NCBI GenBank assembly: GCA_008729055.1
Contig: SDUX01000105.1
Location: forward strand, 45,120 to 109,119
DNA: 64,000 nucleotides
Direction of reading: 5' to 3'
From: Pyropia haitanensis
Taxonomy: Eukaryota; Rhodophyta; Bangiophyceae; Bangiales; Bangiaceae
In this document: positions 32,601 through 40,240 of the stretch, in pieces
How the letters are laid out: the number at the start of each line of letters is the position of its first letter
Position numbering within the stretch: the first letter of the stretch is position 1
Notes under the pieces: generated by a model
Told to the model about the DNA's origin: nothing
What the model saw: the letters and a program-made list of their open reading frames with translations, nothing else
Database searches by the model: none
Made by a program: the position numbers and the translations under genes

Positions 32601-33124
32601 ATGCTCAAGAGACTGCCATCTCAGCCATCAAGAGTGCAAATGAGGCGCGCTCGGCGTACGCAAATCGCCATCGCCGACCTTGCAAGATCGCCGTGGACGA
32701 TCTGGTGCTACTAAGTACCAAACACCTTATGCCAGATGCTTTCCAAGGCGCTCGCAAGCTGATGCCCAAGTACTCAGGACCGTACCGCGTCACTGAGAGT
32801 ATCAACGATGTGACGTTCCGCCTGGATCTTCCCCAAGCGGTGCTCGATCGCAAGGTTCACAACGCCTTTCATGCGAGCTTGCTGAAGCCGTACCGCGCTG
32901 ATCCTTATGGCCGACTTCCTCCCGTTCCGCCTCCGGTGGCATTTCCGGACGGTTCTGTCGAGTACGAAGTCGACTCCATCATAAGGTCACGAAAGCGCCG
33001 TGGACGACTACAGTACCTGGTCAAGTGGAAAGGCTGTGACGTCAGCGAGAACTCCTGGCTAACCAAGCAAGACCTTGCGAACGCACCTGAGGTGTTGGAC
33101 GCTTTCCTGCGCCGCGCGTCCTAA
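29633..33124 (+). CDS. Chromovirus pol polyprotein
   Basis: 1163 codons open throughout. Protease near residue 37 (VLFDDGSPINVVS, with DDG where DSG/DTG is usual). Reverse transcriptase about residues 215-400, with YRALNKATIKNAYPLPRIDD, FTKIDLRSGYHQIRL, PFGLTNAPAVFMNLM and the active site VYLDDIL near 382. RNase H from about 525 (STDASGYAVGAVLEQ, RELLAVVQAIRHWRCYL). Integrase zinc-binding HHCC ending CDLCQRNK near 780, then the DDE core with SMDFITPL, CDRDRIFF and YHPQTDGQTEIMNKKIEE. The C-terminal chromodomain from about 1110 reads YEVDSIIRSRKRRGRLQYL then VKWKGCDVSENSWL; it probably targets integration through histone marks. The start is uncertain: the frame opens without ATG, with an ATG at 29662. 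All active-site residues are present. Confidence 0.97.
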   Translation: MKDAPSVPENMSSPFEGPRLGLLLSTASVNGKVVKVLFDDGSPINVVSRRLVTSLHVKTKGTDFAASMPDGRSHVLAETVDPLEIHIGPYQERLRFAVCELSAYDLILGKKWRDDKDARINNKKNKISFKFNHKNISITASLKKPEALISRQRLARDLVQRCPVFAIYLQSEDPSSTFDINAITMGQGEDKKEVQEILKEYADVFPDELPDGLPPERSHKFSIKLTDDAQPRRSGIYRLAEWELEELKTQLAGLIRKGFIQPSTSPWSSSVLFAAKKDGGWRMCIDYRALNKATIKNAYPLPRIDDIFDQLRKAKYFTKIDLRSGYHQIRLDPETIPLTAFRTKYGFYEFTVVPFGLTNAPAVFMNLMNDVFRPYLYDFICVYLDDILVYSETYDDHLKHLRLALEKLREHKLYAKLSKCQFARTTVDYLGRVISEKGFSMEDYKVQAIRTWATPSSKKDVQSFLGMVNFYRRFIKGMAAVATPLTRLTGNVDFEWTPDAQKAFEQLQDLTTSAPVLRPFDKRYPIYVSTDASGYAVGAVLEQDDGRGRRPVAYFSLTLNIHEQRYSIRERELLAVVQAIRHWRCYLYGRPFEVHTDHESLRYLSTQEKLNDRQVKWLEFLDQFQFKIVPIKGTSNPVADALSRQPQDAPDKHAPNQDLLSRVLTKTIEELPKKTEINNLMTINQRDQDLATLRQEYDADPEFADLVKDPVSPYRLHMRLLKRGDRTCIPVGTLRQRLLHDYHDVPCQGHMGVKKTTKVISSKYYWKTMRKDIQRYVQTCDLCQRNKASTHSPLGHLKPLDPPSQRWASVSMDFITPLPLTPRGHNGIYVVVDRLSKMIRLAPMKPDCTAPVAAQLYHDHVYRHHGLPADVVCDRDRIFFSNFWQSLTEILKVKIKASSAYHPQTDGQTEIMNKKIEEILRNFVNHHQGDWDLFLVAAEVAYNRSPNAVTTYSPFFLNYGFEPKTVPMDILENSESSMPAVSDWLSGLQHAQETAISAIKSANEARSAYANRHRRPCKIAVDDLVLLSTKHLMPDAFQGARKLMPKYSGPYRVTESINDVTFRLDLPQAVLDRKVHNAFHASLLKPYRADPYGRLPPVPPPVAFPDGSVEYEVDSIIRSRKRRGRLQYLVKWKGCDVSENSWLTKQDLANAPEVLDAFLRRAS

Positions 33125-33135
33125 GGGGGGGGAGG
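33123..33135 (+). other. Polypurine tract
   Basis: AAGGGGGGGGAGG directly abuts the TG of the 3' LTR and overlaps the pol stop codon. It is the expected plus-strand priming site for reverse transcription. Confidence 0.9.
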
Positions 33136-33996
33136 TGTAAGGATATGCCCCTTAAATCCCCAAGACTGGAGCCTAGGGGATAAGGACTGGGGCCTCTCCT
33201 TCCCTGTCCTTCTCAGCCAACTCCTTCCAAGACGCATCAACTCCAAAGTAATCTGGGGCATGCCGCGGTGTCCGTCCGATAATCTACTACTAACGGACGG
33301 TCAGCACGGGAGCCGCGGATTGGCTAACCGACACTACCCTGACTCATCTGCCGACGGGTACAGTCTCCAACGGATCAACGGACTAACGGACCAAAAGACG
33401 AGCCACATCTCTGACGCGTCAGCAAGCCGGAACAATCTCCCCGTGGACCAATGGGAGCGACAAGACTTGCTGACCCACGGGAGATATTCGACCCGAAGAC
33501 TGGCGTCTGCTTACACGCCTCTGAGGCTTTTCGGGTCGAATGGCGCGTGGGGCCAGCCGCGCGGCGCTACGAGCGCCGCACACCGTCCCCCCCCCGTTTG
33601 GGGCTTTCTGGTGGGGCGCCTTGGGGCGCACACGCCCACCCTTGCTTTGTTCTGAGAGCCCATGCTTTGTTTTGAGAGCTTTGATGCCGTCCACCGGCAC
33701 GACGGGCAATCGCATGCTTTGGGGCACCCTGGGTGCCCCCCTGGGGGTATATAATGCGTGAGTGTGGGCGCCACCGGGAGAGACCTCGGGGGAGGAACGA
33801 CAGACAGAGACACAAAGACCTCCTTTACCTTCGACCCCCTCGACCCTCACCGACGTCACGCCCATCCTCTTCCCCACCCCCATCACCGTCATCCCACCCG
33901 TCACCTTCCCCGCGCCCGGCATCCTCATTGGTGCACGGGTTGCTGACACCGGCGCCAGTACGTTGAGGGCTGCCCGTGTGTGGGTGGTGCCTCACA
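33136..33996 (+). repeat. 3' LTR of the chromovirus
   Basis: 861 bp, one substitution from the 5' LTR (33655). It ends CTCACA immediately before the second GTGCT. Confidence 0.98.
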
Positions 33997-34001
33997 GTGC
34001 T
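33997..34001 (+). repeat. Target-site duplication GTGCT (right)
   Basis: Second copy of the five-base duplication; see 26625-26629. Confidence 0.95.
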
Positions 34002-34529
34002 GCTCTCGCTGTGGACGCCTCGCGCCCCACCCAGCTCGCCAGAGCGCACCTGCGCGGCCGCCATGAGGTCGACGGGCTCGCGGACAGTAAGCTGCGTTGA
34101 CACGTGCGACTTCTTGAACGCCTCCCGGGCGAGGTCAAACAGAAAGCCGCCCCCAAACTTGATAATGAGGTCCTCACGCTGCGCTGCGCTCATGCCGGTC
34201 GACTTCAGCTTCAGACACGTGTCAGCGTGTCGCGTGCGCATGTTATTGATTTTCTTGTGCACTGCCACCGCTTCGCGAATGCGCGCCAGCGACTGATCAA
34301 CGGTGGGAGTCGCGTTGACAAAAGCGTCCAGCATGGAGCCGCCCGCTCGGCGCTTCATGTCGCCGGTGCGGCTGGCGCCGCATGCCGCCCAGTGCGTGGC
34401 CGCCGCAGTGAGGATGCCCACGCACTCGCCGGGAGTAAAGTTCTGGGAGCGGTTGGTATTGAATGCGCCACCTGCCGCCTTGCGCTTGCGCCTCTTGCCG
34501 TTCTGAACCGGGCCGCGCTCTGCCTCCAT

Positions 34530-35427
34530 ACTGCTCTTATGGATTGGACACGAAGGGAGACAACAACGGAGGGAGTCGGGGTGCGAGAAGGGGGCGGCGT
34601 GGGAGGTAGCAAGGCGTGGGTAGGAGCACGGCGCGGGGCGGGAAGATACCACCCGAAGGCGCATGCAAGAGGGTGTGAGGAGCACGTGAGGCTGTGTATA
34701 AGGGCCACCGCCCCCCCACAAAGGTGAGGTGCACGTACCCCCAGGAGCGGCCAACACACGCGCCCCACCGCCACCCCCACGCACGGCCAAAGTCGATCCT
34801 TACCGGGTCAGAGAAAACTGGCGCGCGCGCCACGCATGGCGCGCTCGCCACACGCGCCAAGTAGGGTGGCGCGCCCGCGGCCGGTTGCGGCGAAGGGCGC
34901 AGGACATTGTGGCTGGCGCGCCACAGGTTGAAAAAAAAAACAGACAAGAGACTGCACATGGGGAGGTGATTAGCTCCCATAAGGACCTTATGTAACTTCC
35001 TAGAAGTGGGAGTTGCTATCTGAGACGAGTCCTTAGACCCGGCTTAAGCCGCCCTCTTTCGTGAATCGTCCTCAGGGGCACCCGCCGCTGCCCGCCAGCC
35101 GCCGTCCCCCCACCCCGCCCCTAGCCCGTTGCGGCTGATTGTTGACCAATTCAACATTGCCGACCAACGAGGCATAGGATCCGATCTTGTACCCTGTTGG
35201 CCAACAGTCTGCACGCAAAATCGGATGTCACTCGCCAGCCACGCCCAAGTGGCGGCGCCAGCAACCGGCGCTACCAACATCGCATCCCCCCCTACTTCAG
35301 CATCGACGCTAACTGCGACCTCCCCTCCCCCAGAGTCTGTCAGCGCACCCACCCCCTACCATCTCCCCGACTTTCATAGCTGTCCGACCACGCCCAGTGC
35401 CCCGGCGGCCCCGGACGTGCTGCCAGC
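34530..35427. other. Spacer upstream of the interrupted gene
   Basis: 900 bp. It should include the promoter of the minus-strand gene at 34529. 34930-35045 is AT-richer, with a poly-A run at 34931-34940. 35140-35151 carries TGTTGACCAATT, which recurs inverted at 37389-37400. No gene is supported. Confidence 0.5.
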
Positions 35428-37103
35428 TTGGCACACGTCGCGGCCATGGGGGGACCTCGCCGTCCCCGGCGGTCTCCTGGCAGTGCGAAGGGACCACGCC
35501 GTCGGCCTTGGGGCGTGCGTCTGACGGAGGACATGGCTGCCAGGCTGGAGGCCGCTTTTTTGTCGATACCGGCCGGGAGGAGCACTGTGGTGGCGCACCT
35601 GATGGACGCGACCGGCGCCCCGCGCTCCAACGTGCGCACGTGGCTGCGCAACGGTCGGCAGACGCGGCGCCTCGGCCGCCCAACGTTTTTACGGAGGCTC
35701 AGGAGGCAACGATTGCGGAGGCCATGGAGCTGTGGACGGCGAGCGGAAGGCTGCTGACGAGGGAGATGATGGCCACGACTCTGCGCGACTACGTGGCGGA
35801 CATGGGAGCCGAGCGCGAAGCGCAAGCCAAGGCCTACTTTGGTGCCGATGTAGTGCCCGGAAAGACGTAGTTTGCGGCGTTTTTGCGTCGTCTTTCGGAG
35901 CTCCGCCGCGTCCAGGCCACCAGTCTCGACGAGGCCCGCACGAGAGCTGCCACTCCAGAGGCGGTCGCCAAATACTTTGCAGCCCTGACAGCTGTCACGC
36001 GTCAGTACAACATACAGTCGGCCTCCCAGGTCTACAACACAGACGAGTCGATGATCAACGTGGCCGACGTGCTGCGCTTCTGCGGCAGGCAGGACCACAC
36101 CACGTGTCCCACCCGCCAGCGGGCGGACTTCGTCACCCCGGTCGTGCAGTCCGGGGCGGACGCCGCAAGCTTGGTGGCCTGTATCTGTGCCGACGGCACA
36201 CGGCTGCCGCTCTTCTCAATCGTGCGCGGGAGCGGGGGGCGCCTCTCTTTTGTGCTGGAGACCCGCCCGGACAGCACCACCACCAAGGTTCCCCTGGCCT
36301 CTTTTTCAGGGGAGGGCGCCGAAGTGCATCGGCGCGAGAACCCTGGATTCAACGGGGAATTGTGGGTCGAGTACGCACGGTTCCTGGCCAAGCAATTGGG
36401 CTCCACTCAGCCAACCAAAATAAAGCTCCTGTTGATGGACGGGTGTAAGGTGCATCTGTCAGCCAAGAGGCTGGGCCTGTTGAGGGCCGCCAAGGTGGTG
36501 GTTTTGATGTTCCCGTCTTATCTCTCCCACCTGCTGCAGCCGTGCGACGACGACCCGTTTTTGAAGGTGAAGGCGCACGCCTACCGCTCGGCGCGCGCCC
36601 TGTTGCCCACCATCCCAGTGGGCACCCACTTCAACCTGAAGGACCTGATGCTGGTCCTCGCCGAGGCGTGCCTCCACGGCTCGTCGTCTGTGCACGTCAT
36701 CAACGGCTTCAAGAACATAGGTGCCTAGCCGGTCGACGCGTCTAAGGTGGACGTCGCCAGGCTTTTGATGGGGATGGGCGCCAGCTACGCTGGCCGTCGC
36801 GTCGACCTGCCCCGATTGATGGTCCGCCTGGGACCCGAGGCCAGGCGAAAGATGGAGCAGCCGGTGGTATTCTTTGGGTCGATTTCGAATCGCGGCAGCG
36901 CGGTTGTGACCACAAGTGACGGCGTGCTGGCGACCATGCTCGAGCTAAACGCGGCCAAGGTGGTGGCCCTGAAGGCCAAGGACGACAGGCAGGCTTGCGC
37001 CGCACACGCCCGCGAAGCGCGGGCTGCGCAGCGCGCACTAGTTGAGCGCAACGCCGACCAGCGGCGGCAGAGCCCAGCCTTTCGCCGACGCAAGAAGGCC
37101 TAG
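35428..37103 (+). pseudogene. pogo/Tigger-type (DDE_1) transposase, copy A, two TAG stops
   Basis: The N-terminus (35428-35680) looks homeodomain-like, ending NVRTWLRNGRQ. After a one-base frame change near a T5 run (35685) a CENP-B-like helix-turn-helix follows (FTEAQEATIAEAMELWTASG, LLTREMMATTLRDYV). A TAG at 35868-35870 lies between GKT and FAAFLRRLSELR, where the family has Trp. The DDE core then reads QVYNTDESMI (first Asp), KLLLMDGCKVHLS (second), and LLQPCDDDPFLKVKAHAY (third). A second TAG at 36726-36728 follows NGFKNIGA; the homologous position in copy B (46.2-47.3 kb) is Trp (KTGTW). The tail to 37103 is a basic helical region. The catalytic acids are intact, but three interruptions make it formally a pseudogene. 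Confidence 0.85.
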
Positions 37104-37432
37104 CGGCGCGCTGCAAAGCGTCAGAGAGACCGTCTGGTGAGCACCATTGAGTACACGCCAGTCGCGAGGGCAGTCGTCGTCAGAGAGCCGGCACCCAAGC
37201 GTGCACGTCGGTCGTAGGGGGCGACTGGTCAACATTGAAGGAACTGGTGCAGTCAAAAATAAACTGCTAGCAGGCGACAGGGTGGTGCTCTGTGTCTCTT
37301 ATCTCCGCCGTTCGGGTGTGGTGGACACCCCGGTATTGTCTCTTTTTGTGCGGATGCTGTCAGCGAAGTATTCGCGTTGTGAGCGAGTAATTGGTCAACA
37401 TTCAACCAACACGTGCTACGGGAAACTGTTGC
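37104..37432. other. Spacer after pogo copy A
   Basis: 330 bp. It contains two TGGTCAACATT motifs (near 37225 and 37391) that match, inverted, the TGTTGACCAATT at 35140-35151. These may be transposase sites. No gene. Confidence 0.5.
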
Positions 37433-38121
37433 CGGGATATCCAGGCTGCCTGGATATTGAGCACCTGGATTGTCCGGACTTTGGTAGGCTAAGGATGCGC
37501 TTCAGAGCGCAGATTGCCTGGATATCCAGTACGATGTGCCTGGATATCCAGCGCAGTGCCCCTTAAACCGGCGTCGCGGAAATCGTGTAAATCCAGTGCG
37601 CAAGCGATGCGCGAGGCGTTGCGGGCCCTCCCACAGCATGATTCCGTCGCGGTTTTTCACTACTTTTTTTGTCACACGCTGTGATAGCCACTGCGCAGCC
37701 ATAACGAGTTGCGCATGTCGATGAGTGTGAAGCGCAAGGACCTGCGCATCACAGAGGTACCGGTTGCGCAAGTCGGAACGACTTGCAAGGTTCCATCACA
37801 AACGCTTCAACAAAGAGCTGAAGCGGGGGCGCATGCGTATTTCAACACGGTTCTGCTGAGATCAACAGGCGATGCGGAACGTGTTGCGGAAGCGGCGTCT
37901 GGGCGAAAATCTCCCAGTGTACGGCAGAGTTTATCGGCTTCATCAGCGCAACTTTTTGGTGAGTCCCACAGGGGTTGTTGAGACACGCAAACTCTCACAG
38001 ACCTCCGCAAGCCGTTCAACAAGAAAAACAGCCGATTCGGGTCTTGCGCGCGACGCCGGTATAAGGGGCACAGCGCAGGCTCCGGTGTCTCAAGAGCCAG
38101 CGCTTCCTGCCTGGATATCCA
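37433..38121. mobile_element. Small inverted-repeat element with CTGGATATCCAG palindromes
   Basis: The perfect palindrome CTGGATATCCAG occurs at 37518-37529 and 37540-37551, a one-mismatch copy at 37433-37444, and an 11/12 copy at 38111-38121. The 28-base stretch at 37551-37578 is an inverted copy, 26/28 identical, of 38049-38076 (core GTGCCCCTTA...ACCGGCGTCGCG). The interior (37580-38048) has no transposase. This fits a MITE or fold-back element whose exact ends and target duplication cannot be set from a single copy. Confidence 0.65.
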
Positions 38122-38259
38122 TATCGCTGTGGAAGCGCTTTCAAGAGCTCGCTCTCGATTGCGGCTCTCGTGCGCTTCACTGCAGTTCACTTTGTAAGTA
38201 TATTGAAGCGTATAATTACTCCCCAGGCGACCAAACAATTCACTCTCAGACCGGGGCAC

Positions 38260-38745
38260 ACCGACGGCGGGCGCCAGCCCAGCTCCAGCCGCAGCTCCTA
38301 GTTGTCTGGCGGCACCGCCGGCCGAAACAGGCGCCATGGTCGCTGCCGCAGTTGGGGGCGAGGGACCCGCGAGTGCACGCATCGCCCAGGCATGCACCGG
38401 GACATCCGAGCCGCCTTCTAGTGCCAGCCCCGTCGTTGCGGCAGTCGCGGGAAGCGCGGCGGCCGCGGTCGGATACCCGGTCCACACCGCCCAGGGGCCG
38501 CCCTGGCCACCGGGACGCCCATGCCCCGTCAGTGCGATGGCCGAGTGTTGCGTGGCGGCTGCGGGAGGGGGTGTTAACCACTCCCCGTAGTGGGCGCCCG
38601 CGCCGCCGGCGGGCGCAAGCCTAGTCGGAGAAGGGGGCAGGGGGGGGTGCGCGGCAGCCGCCGGCAGGACTGTCGTCCACGCACCGTAGTCGGCACTCAC
38701 GTTGCTGGCGGGCGCCAGCTTTGTCGGAGGGGGAGGGGTGTGGTA
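38260..38745. repeat. Minisatellite cluster 1 (diverged ~96-bp units)
   Basis: Pro/Ala-rich units recur with the core GCCGGCGGGCGCAAGCC then TAGTCGGAGAAGGGGG. The two clearest copies lie at 38590-38740 and match the unit in cluster 2 at 39300-40240. Earlier copies (38260-38580) are more diverged. A minus-strand frame through it encodes the LAPAGGAGAHYG type of repeat, probably only a by-product. Confidence 0.6.
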
Positions 38746-39299
38746 TGAAATCGATCGCAACCGGGACCAGAAATACCCTCCGGGGAAAGGGGGAGGTAAA
38801 TGGGAAGAGGGAACTACGAGCTAGGCGTTACCTGTTGCCTCACGCGCCTGGCGGCAGGGTCGCCTGAGATGCACGGTAGTGCACACGGGGAAAAGGGTCG
38901 CAAACGCGCAGTTGTTTTCCCGGGGACGCGGGCCACGGGCGCCCTGCTGTCCCATCTAAAAGCAAGAGGAGGGCGTATCGGCCTTTGGCCCGGTAGCCCC
39001 CCTATCGAACCCCTCGGGAGATATTGGGGGGGAGACCGAGTCTAACCTCGTCGATCTTTCCCAATATCTCTCCTACAGCTATTTCTAATAATTTCCCTCC
39101 AAGGTATCCCTCACAAATACGAAGAAGCAATCCCTCATGATTCGATCACGGGACAGGCGCGAGACCGGATCCGGCCCTCCGCCTCGGACCCGTTTCGTCC
39201 CGCGACCGGCAGCCCGCGCCCGCCACCCTCCCGTACGGGTGTGTCCTGCGCCCGTCCGCCTCTGGGCAGCCGGGACCGTCCGTGGGGGGGTCGCCGGAT
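38746..39299. other. Unique DNA between minisatellite clusters
   Basis: 550 bp of more balanced composition. It includes a weak inverted repeat GGGAGATATTGGG (39017-39029) and CCCAATATCTCTCC (39059-39072). No gene is seen. Confidence 0.5.
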
Positions 39300-40240
39300 G
39301 CTACAAGGGGGGGGGGGGTGCCGCGGCAATCGCTGTCGGGGATGCCTCCCACGCTCCGCCCGAAGCGCCCGCACTGGCGGCGGGCGCCAGCCCTGTCGCA
39401 TGGGGGCGGGCGAGTGGCGTAGCGGCCGCCGGCGGGGGTGCCTCCCACGCCCCGCGAGCATCACCCGCGCCGCCGCCGTGCGCCAGCCCTGTCCGTGGGG
39501 GGGAGGGGGAGGGTGGCGTGGGGGCCGCCAGTGGGGGTGCCTCCCAAGCTCCGCGCGTGGCGCCGACGCCGCCGCCGGGCGCCAGCCCTGCGGCAGAGGG
39601 GGGGGGGGAAGGCGTGGCGGCCGCCGGCGAGGGTGCCTCCCACGCCCCGCGAGCAGCACCCGCGCCGCCGCCATGCGCAAGCCTTGTCCACGAGGGGAAG
39701 GGGGAGAGTGGCGTGGCGGCCGCTGGCCGGGTTGCTTCGGAAGCACCGGGAGTGGTACTCGCGGCGCCGCCAAGCCCAAGCCTTGTCGCAGGGGGGGGAA
39801 GGGGGGGGTTGCACAGCAGCCACCGGCAGGGGCGCCTCCCTTGTACCGGGAGCGGCGACCACGCCACCGCCGGGCGCCAGCCTTGTTGGAGGGGCGTGGG
39901 GGGGAGGCGTCGAGGCAGCCCTCGGCGGAGGTGCTGTCCGCCCACCGTAGTGGGCACCTGCGTCGCCGGCGGGCGCAATCTTCGTCGGAGAACGTGGGGG
40001 GCGGGGATCTGTGGCGGCTGCTAGCGCGGTCGGCCCCCGGGCTTGGCGTGAGGCGCCTGCGCCGCCGTCGGGCGCAAGCCTTGTCGGAGATAGGGGGGGG
40101 GCTCGATGTCCGACCGCCGCTGGTGGGGGTTGCGCGCACGCACCACGAGGGGCGCCCAAGTTGCCGGCGGCCGGGCGGGGTAGCGTGCCGACCATGGGCG
40201 AGGGAGCCGCCCTAGCACTCGGTGGGACGCCCTGGCCACC
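39300..40240. repeat. Minisatellite cluster 2, ~96-99 bp unit, about ten copies
   Basis: The landmark GCCTCCCACGC (with variants) recurs at about 39345, 39441, 39540, 39636 and 39735, a spacing of 96-99 bp, with further diverged copies to 40240. Each unit carries GGCGCCAGCCCTGTC, then a G run, then GGCGTGGCGGCCGCC. All six frames stay partly open because unit length is close to a multiple of three, giving Ala/Pro/Gly repeats on both strands. Coding is not supported. Confidence 0.85.

Larger units (their letters stand above)
26630..33996 (+). mobile_element. Full-length Ty3/gypsy chromovirus LTR retrotransposon
   Basis: 7367 bp: 5' LTR, a leader with a zinc-finger ORF, gag with one in-frame TAG, a long intact pol (protease, reverse transcriptase, RNase H, integrase, chromodomain), a polypurine tract and the 3' LTR. 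Flanked by GTGCT direct repeats. The order RT-RNase H-integrase and the C-terminal chromodomain define the chromovirus branch of Ty3/gypsy. LTR identity of 860/861 shows a recent insertion. It interrupts a reading frame on the opposite strand. Confidence 0.97.
26276..34529 (-). pseudogene. Unknown gene split by the chromovirus insertion
   Basis: The 5' half runs from ATG 34529 (MEAERGPVQNGKRRKRKA) to the insertion point at 33997. The 3' half continues from 26624 to a stop at 26276. Taking out the retrotransposon and one copy of the target duplication gives one uninterrupted frame of 294 codons (533 + 349 nt). The N-terminus is basic (KRRKRK, a possible nuclear signal). A helical middle contains FTPGECVGILTAAATHW, then RIREAVAVHKKINNM and KLKSTGMSAAQREDLI. 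The C-terminus is acidic and Ser/Gly-rich. I do not recognise a domain. Its position, convergent with the Harbinger-type transposase at 23.7-25.7 kb, suggests it may be that transposon's second gene, as in two-gene PIF/Harbinger elements; this is inference. Confidence 0.75.

Noticed and set aside
37433..38121. tRNA gene or tRNA-derived element
   Set aside because: Palindromes and inverted arms suggested one, but there are no A/B box or cloverleaf features.
39017..39072. Inverted repeat GGGAGATATTGGG / CCCAATATCTCTCC as a transposon end
   Set aside because: Only about 11 bp match and they are 30 bp apart; no element could fit between.
38260..40240. CRISPR-like array
   Set aside because: Repeats are about 96 bp with no distinct spacers and the genome is eukaryotic; this is a minisatellite.
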